Notes under the pieces: model-generated
What the model saw: the letters and a program-made list of their open reading frames with translations, nothing else
The model's database searches: none
Told to the model about the DNA's origin: nothing
NCBI RefSeq assembly: GCF_030272615.1
Contig: NC_081408.1
Location: forward strand, 66,412,546 to 66,476,545
Reading direction: 5' to 3'
Source: Cryptomeria japonica
Taxonomy: Eukaryota; Streptophyta; Pinopsida; Cupressales; Cupressaceae
Length of the DNA: 64,000 nt
Translations under genes and position numbers: made by a program
Part shown: piece after piece, positions 58,400-64,000 of the stretch
Position numbering within the stretch: the stretch's first letter is position 1
Layout: every line of letters begins with the position of its first letter

Positions 58400-61300
58400 A
58401 TGAGTTTTACAACAATAAGTCCTACTTACACTATTCCCGTTAGACGAAGCCGTAGAATTAAGTCTTTCCGAGGTTTAACTACTGAGGAGATGGAAACTAA
58501 TTTGAATAGCCTTTTTAACGAGGACATGGGTAATTCCTCTAATCCTCCTAATGATGAAGAAGCTCTCCATGAGGTTTCTGAAGAACAACTTTCGAAATTG
58601 GATAACCAATTTGACGATTTTCACCAATGGATGTCTCATGAGTACCCTGATAGTCAAGCTCTTCCTTTAATTGAGGGCCTAAAACGTATGCTTCAAAGTG
58701 ATAAGAATGGAATTGATATTTTGCGTGGTATTTCACACATTGTGGATTCGAACGTGATGCCTATGAAGAGTTGTGCCGAAACTTTAGGTTATACACAACC
58801 TCCTACACAAGTCAATCATTCTATTCCTTTGATGACTTCTATTGCTAGCATACCTACCTTTACATCAAACATAATGGGTACTTCTACACAAGACATTTCT
58901 CCTGTGATCACTAGTCATGGGGGCAATCCTTCCTTTGCAATTAACCCTCTTCCTTCATTCAATCCGACTTCTTCATTCACTCCTTCAATGAGTGTTCCTA
59001 TTACATCTTCACAAATGAACATGACGAAAGGGGGCAATTCATTTAATCATTCCATTCCTCCTTGTAGTGTTCCTCCTGTCCAATCATCTCCTATGACTAA
59101 TTATCATAGAGTCCCACCACCTTACTCTTTACCTTCTTTCAATAACATAACACCTCCATCTCAATCTAACACATCTAATATGAACTCTTCGACTGAAGCG
59201 ACCATTAACAATCTTGCACAAACTGTCTCTTCTTTACAGCAACAAATTGCCTCTATGAATCAATCTAAGTTTAGTGTGCCCACATTTGATGTTGCGAGCC
59301 CACTTTCTCTTGACATTGTCCGAGCTATTCCCCCTAAACATGTTGAAATTTCATATTTAGAACTTTATAATGGTAAAGGTGATCCTCTAACACATGTTAA
59401 GACTTTTCAAACAATATGTACTGATTTTGCTTATGACCCAAGGTTGCTTGCAAAACTGTTTACGAGAACATTAAGAGACAAAGCCCTACAATGGTATTGC
59501 TCGTTGCCTTCCTATTCTATTTCTTCTTTCGAACAACTTGCAAATGCTTTCATTCAGCAATTTCAAAACAATATAAGTCCTAAAGTTACTTTGATTGATT
59601 TAATGCATTGTAAACAAGGTGTTAAAGAAAAAGTGATTGATTTCATTGGTAGATATAAGCATTTGTATGCTCAAATTTCTTTTCCAGTGCCTGACAATGA
59701 TATTCAAAGAATCTTTATTTCTAATTTACAAAAAGATATTCGAGACAAACTTCTGTTTTCTGAGTTTACTTCTTTCCAACAGTTGTGTGCCACTCTTCAC
59801 AATTATCAACTGACTGTGAGTCAAATGGAACAATCACATCCTATGGCTCCGAGTGATAAGGGTGATAGCAGTCAACAACCATTTGGGAAGTTTAAACCGA
59901 ACAGAGACTCCATCAAATTCAATGAAAACATCATCAACAACAATGTGAATGCAGCATCAGGTGTGCCTCCTATTTCTAAATTTTTCAAGAAAGAAAGAAA
60001 GTATACTCCTTTGAATGAATCATTGCATAGTATTATGAATAAATTATTGGAACAAAATGTGCTTACTCTTCCTCCTATAAGACAAATTGATCCTGCAAAG
60101 ATTACTTCACCTTATTTTGATAACAAAGCCTTTTGTCAATTTCATCGTCAGCCTGGGCATGATACTGAAAAATGTTTTTCTTTAAAGGGTAAAATTCAAG
60201 ATTTGATTGATAATAATACTATTTCTGTTTCTAGAGTGAATGATAAAGGCAATACATCTGTAGCTCCTCCTAATCAAAATCTTCAGATTTTCACTGATCC
60301 ATTACCTTCTCATACCTCTAATGCAGTTGAGACTAACGATTCCTCTCTTTCATCTGATGGTCTTGTGTCTATGACTCCAAATGTGATTAACTTTGTAGAG
60401 CAGCAAGAAAACCCTAAAGAACCTTCCATCACATTTGATTCCAGTGAAACCATTAGGGCACCTGATGGTCCTTTATACATAGTTGCAAAAGTCAAGAATA
60501 CACCTTGCCGTGGAGTGGTTATTGATCCTTTGTGCATGGTTAATGTTATTACTGAAGAATTTCTTTTTACTTTGCAATTGAATCAAGTGATTTATGGCAA
60601 AGCAGATGTGATTTTGAAACTATTTGATGCATTTTCTTCTCCTACAATTGGTTCTATTGCATTGCCTATTGAGGTCTATAACAAATCCCTTGATGTGAAC
60701 TTTGCTATTATTCCATCTTCTGAACAATTTCGTGTGAAGCTTGGCTATCCTTGGCTATGTTCCATGAAAGCTATTGCTTCTCCTATTCATAAGTGTTTGA
60801 AATTTCCCCATAATGGTGAAGTTGTTACTGTCAATCATAGTCTCTTTAAACCAGCAAAAAGAACTTCTAGCATTCCTCTTGATTACTTTTGGCCTAAACA
60901 ATTCCAATCCCTTCCTCCGCGAAGTGATCATCTTTTCAAATCTTATCAAAAGTGGAAAACAGATATGATCCTATCTTTAAGTGAACCTAGAACACCTAAG
61001 CTTGACATTCCTATCATTCTTGAGAAGGAAGTTCTTCCTTTGAAAGATAAAACTAATGTCTTTCCTCAAGAAGATTCCCAACCCATCCCTATGGATGTGA
61101 TTATGTCTATGCCTAATAAACTTCCTAAAAGTAGACCTATTCCTCCTCGTCATGATGGACTTGGTCTCCTTCCTAAACCAAAAATTCCTCCTTTATATGG
61201 AGCAGTTCCTCCTCCTTCCTTTTATAGAGAGAAGAGACCTTCTTCTTCTCCTATTATCCAGCCTAAGAGACCACAACCTAAACACCCAAGTGATAGGGAT

Positions 61301-61843
61301 GAGAATATTCCTCCCCCTCAATCTTCTTCACTTCCTACTAAGACTAGACAAAATCGTTCTGCACGTGAACGCCGACGAAAGCGTCGTCTTAGAGCTCAAG
61401 CAGCTGCTTCTCAAACTTTGAAATCTCCAAAAACACCTTCAACAAGCATTATTCCATTTTCTCCTCAGCCGAGAATTGAGCCAAAATCTCCTAAACATAA
61501 GATGCATGATGGTCTTGATCCTGTGCGAGTTAAAGATCCTATTTTTATAAATCTTGATGATGATATAGATGAAAATGTTATTCATGATGAAAATATTACT
61601 TCTCTTGCTTCTGATAGTGAATATGAACTTGTTGATGTTGATAACCATTTATCTAATGAATTTTCTAAAGCACTTATCCTAGCTCCTAGACAAGAACAAT
61701 GTGGCTCGGAACATGAACATAGCCCTTGTTTGGATCTTGTGATAGCTCCATCTGTTGTGTTGAATGTTCCTCCTCTAGCGTGTTCCCTGCCTTCCCGAAA
61801 CATTGATCAGCAAGATTGGGGGGTAGATGACATGCTAGACTAG
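58400..61843 (+). CDS. gag: Gag with degenerate protease-like domain, 1147 residues
   Basis: An uninterrupted frame runs from ATG 58400 to TAG 61841. Residues 1-300 are Ser/Pro/Asn-rich. Residues about 305-475 are a retrotransposon gag domain (YNGKGDPLTHVKTFQ, LRDKALQWYCSLP). About 578-592 is a Cys/His segment (CQFHRQPGHDTEKC). Residues 695-830 align with the Tat protease region, but the active site reads VIDPLCMVNV, so the D-S/T-G triad is lost. KFPHNGE follows near residue 802. A basic stretch near 987-1001 (RSARERRRKRRLRAQ) could be a nuclear signal, and the C-terminus is acidic. It would package RNA and would need RT and integrase from another element. Confidence 0.88.
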   Translation: MSFTTISPTYTIPVRRSRRIKSFRGLTTEEMETNLNSLFNEDMGNSSNPPNDEEALHEVSEEQLSKLDNQFDDFHQWMSHEYPDSQALPLIEGLKRMLQSDKNGIDILRGISHIVDSNVMPMKSCAETLGYTQPPTQVNHSIPLMTSIASIPTFTSNIMGTSTQDISPVITSHGGNPSFAINPLPSFNPTSSFTPSMSVPITSSQMNMTKGGNSFNHSIPPCSVPPVQSSPMTNYHRVPPPYSLPSFNNITPPSQSNTSNMNSSTEATINNLAQTVSSLQQQIASMNQSKFSVPTFDVASPLSLDIVRAIPPKHVEISYLELYNGKGDPLTHVKTFQTICTDFAYDPRLLAKLFTRTLRDKALQWYCSLPSYSISSFEQLANAFIQQFQNNISPKVTLIDLMHCKQGVKEKVIDFIGRYKHLYAQISFPVPDNDIQRIFISNLQKDIRDKLLFSEFTSFQQLCATLHNYQLTVSQMEQSHPMAPSDKGDSSQQPFGKFKPNRDSIKFNENIINNNVNAASGVPPISKFFKKERKYTPLNESLHSIMNKLLEQNVLTLPPIRQIDPAKITSPYFDNKAFCQFHRQPGHDTEKCFSLKGKIQDLIDNNTISVSRVNDKGNTSVAPPNQNLQIFTDPLPSHTSNAVETNDSSLSSDGLVSMTPNVINFVEQQENPKEPSITFDSSETIRAPDGPLYIVAKVKNTPCRGVVIDPLCMVNVITEEFLFTLQLNQVIYGKADVILKLFDAFSSPTIGSIALPIEVYNKSLDVNFAIIPSSEQFRVKLGYPWLCSMKAIASPIHKCLKFPHNGEVVTVNHSLFKPAKRTSSIPLDYFWPKQFQSLPPRSDHLFKSYQKWKTDMILSLSEPRTPKLDIPIILEKEVLPLKDKTNVFPQEDSQPIPMDVIMSMPNKLPKSRPIPPRHDGLGLLPKPKIPPLYGAVPPPSFYREKRPSSSPIIQPKRPQPKHPSDRDENIPPPQSSSLPTKTRQNRSARERRRKRRLRAQAAASQTLKSPKTPSTSIIPFSPQPRIEPKSPKHKMHDGLDPVRVKDPIFINLDDDIDENVIHDENITSLASDSEYELVDVDNHLSNEFSKALILAPRQEQCGSEHEHSPCLDLVIAPSVVLNVPPLACSLPSRNIDQQDWGVDDMLD

Positions 61844-62584
61844 TTACATTAGCATAGCAGATTCTCTCCTCCTCTCTTGTGTTACTTCTTCTATATGTTA
61901 TTCTCATTCTTCTATTTGTTGTCCTTAGTGTTGTATACTTGAGGACGATGCAAAGCATTGAGATCTCTCGATCTCTCTCATGTTGACTCAAAAGACACAT
62001 GTGTTCCCTTCTTCTAGGTGACCTTCCTTGATTGGGGAATGAAGAACAATTATGCATACATATATATGATATATACATGACTTATCATACAGCATACTAA
62101 CCCCAAGGAAAGCGAAGTCACCTCGTGCTTTGTGTTTTGTGTCTATTATCCTTGGGCTTATCTCACACTTGGGGGCTAAATCCTTGCGATAACGTGCTCC
62201 TTTCCTTTCTCATTCTTATGTGTATCACTACGTTAAAACAATCACCCCCGGTGAGGCGTGTGCGATCTCTTTAACGTAGGGGGGCATACATCCCGTTCAT
62301 ATCTTTTCAAGATACTTGAGAATTTCTTGGCAAATTTAGCTTTGCCTTGAAAATTCTTGATATCTTTCTTGCATGACTCATAGTGAGGGAACCTTACTAC
62401 TGACAGTCATGGTTCTCCCTCGTGATCTTCCCTTTTACTTTGTCAATCAAAGTCGTAAGATCCTTAGTCCACTGGGGGCTTGGTGTGTCTTGCCTCCTTG
62501 ACGTGGTGAAAGTTTTTCAATGTTGTTTCCTTGTACTTTACTGGAAGTATGAGCATACATACTCCCGCTAAAGTGGGGGCTAAA
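61844..62584 (+). other. TR-GAG 3' untranslated region and polypurine tract
   Basis: Non-coding, with three GGGGGCT words (about 62166, 62474 and 62574). The last, AAAGTGGGGGCTAAA at 62570-62584, directly precedes the 3' LTR and is the polypurine tract. No RT or integrase remnant is visible. Confidence 0.75.
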
Positions 62585-63832
62585 TGTAGCGTCCTAAAAT
62601 TGTGACACTTGCAATTTCGACTGCATTTCGGTCTTCACGATGGCGACGCAACACGCAACCTGAATGGAGACCCCGAAGCTTGCTCACAACAACAAAAACT
62701 GCATTTTTCAAGTACCCTGGCCTGAACCTCCTTGCACCCTGATGTCCCGGGAGGTGTGACCAGAGCGCCCAGCGCCCTGGTCCCTCAAGACTAGGGCACC
62801 CAGCGCCCTGGTCCCCAGGACCATGGCGCCCAGCGCCCTGGTCCCTGGGTCCTCTTTTGGGCCCGGTCTCCTAAGGGGTCTCGGGTCTTTTTGTTTGCAA
62901 TTTGGAAATTAACTTTCCTGGTCGGCCTAAGGTCGGGAAAATCAGTCTATCAGCCCTAATTGACAAGTATATAAACTACATTTTTCTCTCTCATTTGGGA
63001 TGGAGGAAAAAAGTATGTGTACAAGGCGTGGAAACTATACTCAAGCATTCAAGCATTCAAGCATTCCTTCTAAGTCTCCATTCAAGGCTAAGTGTTGCAT
63101 TCAAGACAAGGATTCAACCATTGAAGAGGAGATCACATACTACTACAACATACAACATACAACATCTAAACCTTCGCACATAAGGATACAAACATCCTTA
63201 GAATAGGGTATTAGTACTTGTTTTACAGTCATTTACATTTACAGCTCTTGCTCATTTCTTGGTTAATTCCAAAACCGGGGTTTGACCTAAAGGCAAACCC
63301 CTAATCCCTAACCCCCCAATCGTCTTCGCTTTTCTGTGTGTAGGTTGCAGGTACGCGGCTGAGATTGAAGATCTGGAATCCTTGTGCAGAGACGAACAGA
63401 TCCCCCTTCATTTCGCGGATTTTTCGGAGGACCGTGGCGCTGGGCACCATCGTCCTGACAACTTTTGCTCAAATTTGCAGGGCAGTGCCGTATCGACATT
63501 TTACTGCTAATTCCAGGTCCGCAGCTTCATACTGTATTCCTATCTCAGTTTATAAGTAAATCTTTGTCACTTTCTATGCATTCCTAGCTTAATTCTCCTA
63601 TGCACATTCTTTACAAAAGAGGGTAGCCTTGCTGTCTTAACCCTTGAAATTCATTTAGCATCCAATCTTGCATTGCGTGGGATTGGATCTTGTGGGTTTC
63701 AACCCCTCTTTTGAATGTAAAGTCTCCCCCCTAAGTGAAAACCATCGAATCCTAGCGAACCTCCCTTCTCTCTCCTTGGAGTTGGAAGAGGGGAGAGCAA
63801 CTAGGGTTCGATCGCGATTTTTCCGCTTTACA
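62585..63832 (+). repeat. TR-GAG 3' LTR
   Basis: Same length as the 5' LTR (1248 bp). It ends CGCTTTACA, followed by the second AGTAT. Confidence 0.93.
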
Positions 63833-64000
63833 AGTATGCACAAGATCTAAAATTCCCTGAGAGGTGTAAGAATTAATTGTAAAGCTTGAACTTGTTATTT
63901 TACCCATCTGGCATCATCGGTACATAGCATTCTCAGGTTTTTCAAGACTCGGTAGACCTCTTACTCAATGCTTCTTACTTATTTTGATCAGATTATCAAT
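63833..64000 (-). pseudogene. pol: copia-3 pol, start of integrase, continues off-window
   Basis: The minus strand reads RGLPSLEKPENAM, QMGKITSSSF and ILDLVHTDLCG across the junction with 55984, the GAG-pre-integrase to integrase region. A TAA or TAG lies where the family continues (near 63945 and 63923). Gag, the primer site and the 5' LTR should lie to the right of the window. Confidence 0.75.

Larger units (their letters stand above)
55985..63832 (+). mobile_element. TR-GAG-like non-autonomous gypsy element
   Basis: It is 7848 bp long, with 1248-bp LTRs, TSD AGTAT at 55980-55984 and 63833-63837, a primer site after 57232, one long frame (58400-61843), and a purine tract before 62585. There is no RT, RNase H or integrase. 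The gag segment and the KFPHNG motif after the protease-like region match the Tat polyprotein in this window, so it is a gag-only derivative of that lineage. It is inserted in the integrase region of copia-3. Confidence 0.9.

Overview
The window looks like intergenic DNA from a large seed-plant genome, most likely a conifer or other gymnosperm. It has no intact host gene and no rRNA, tRNA or CRISPR. It is packed with old and young LTR retrotransposons with 5-bp target duplications, inserted into each other and into dead gene copies. Naming the organism is inference from this architecture; no species-diagnostic gene is present.

Layout. (1) 1-8127: a decayed minus-strand Ty1/copia element (copia-1). 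Its left LTR carries a solo LTR of a related family (717-1884, TSD AACAA). (2) 8128-21890: three tandem relics of an RCD1/SRO-type gene (WWE domain plus PARP-like catalytic domain, minus strand), separated by duplicated flanks. They are interrupted by a 2.3-kb solo LTR (11853-14181, TSD ATTGA), fragments of Tat-like and copia LTRs, and a 1.2-kb TRIM-like element (20546-21712). All three relics share one in-frame TAG, so the ancestral unit was probably dead before it was multiplied. (3) 21891-29584: mostly unassignable AT-rich DNA, with a degenerate reading frame (23.5-24.6 kb), a minisatellite, and a broken minus-strand multi-exon gene that resembles plant Transposase_24-type proteins. (4) 29585-64000: a four-level nest. 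A plus-strand copia (copia-2) has a gag relic but no pol, and carries a long PMD-like/coiled-coil cargo frame. Its 3' LTR is split by a minus-strand copia (copia-3). Copia-3 is split twice in pol: by a 16.2-kb Tat-lineage Ty3/gypsy element (37918-54110, TSD ATACC) and by a 7.8-kb gag-only element (55985-63832, TSD AGTAT).

The most interesting object is the Tat-lineage element. On the strand opposite its gag-pol it carries what looks like a complete gene: TATA box, short first exon, GTAAGT donor, 824-nt intron, acceptor, and a long plant mobile domain (PMD) exon with a Gln-rich/coiled-coil tail. The intron holds an array of CGCGTTTGTG-like repeats, then about eight small stem-loops whose loop is conserved (TTTGTGATGAACAGGGA) while the stem arms change together. 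Related GCGTCTGTG repeats lie in opposite orientation upstream of gag. The two LTRs differ at only 4 of 798 positions, yet the PMD frame has 11 in-frame stops (10 TAG, 1 TGA) and the polyprotein has 4 stops plus a frameshift. This suggests the element was already defective when it transposed and was mobilised in trans.

The gag-only element is the mirror image. Its LTRs differ at about 48 of 1248 positions, almost all transitions, but its 1147-codon gag/protease-like frame is open throughout. Across the window, premature stops are overwhelmingly TAG or TGA rather than TAA, as expected if methylated CAG and CGA sites decayed by C-to-T deamination.
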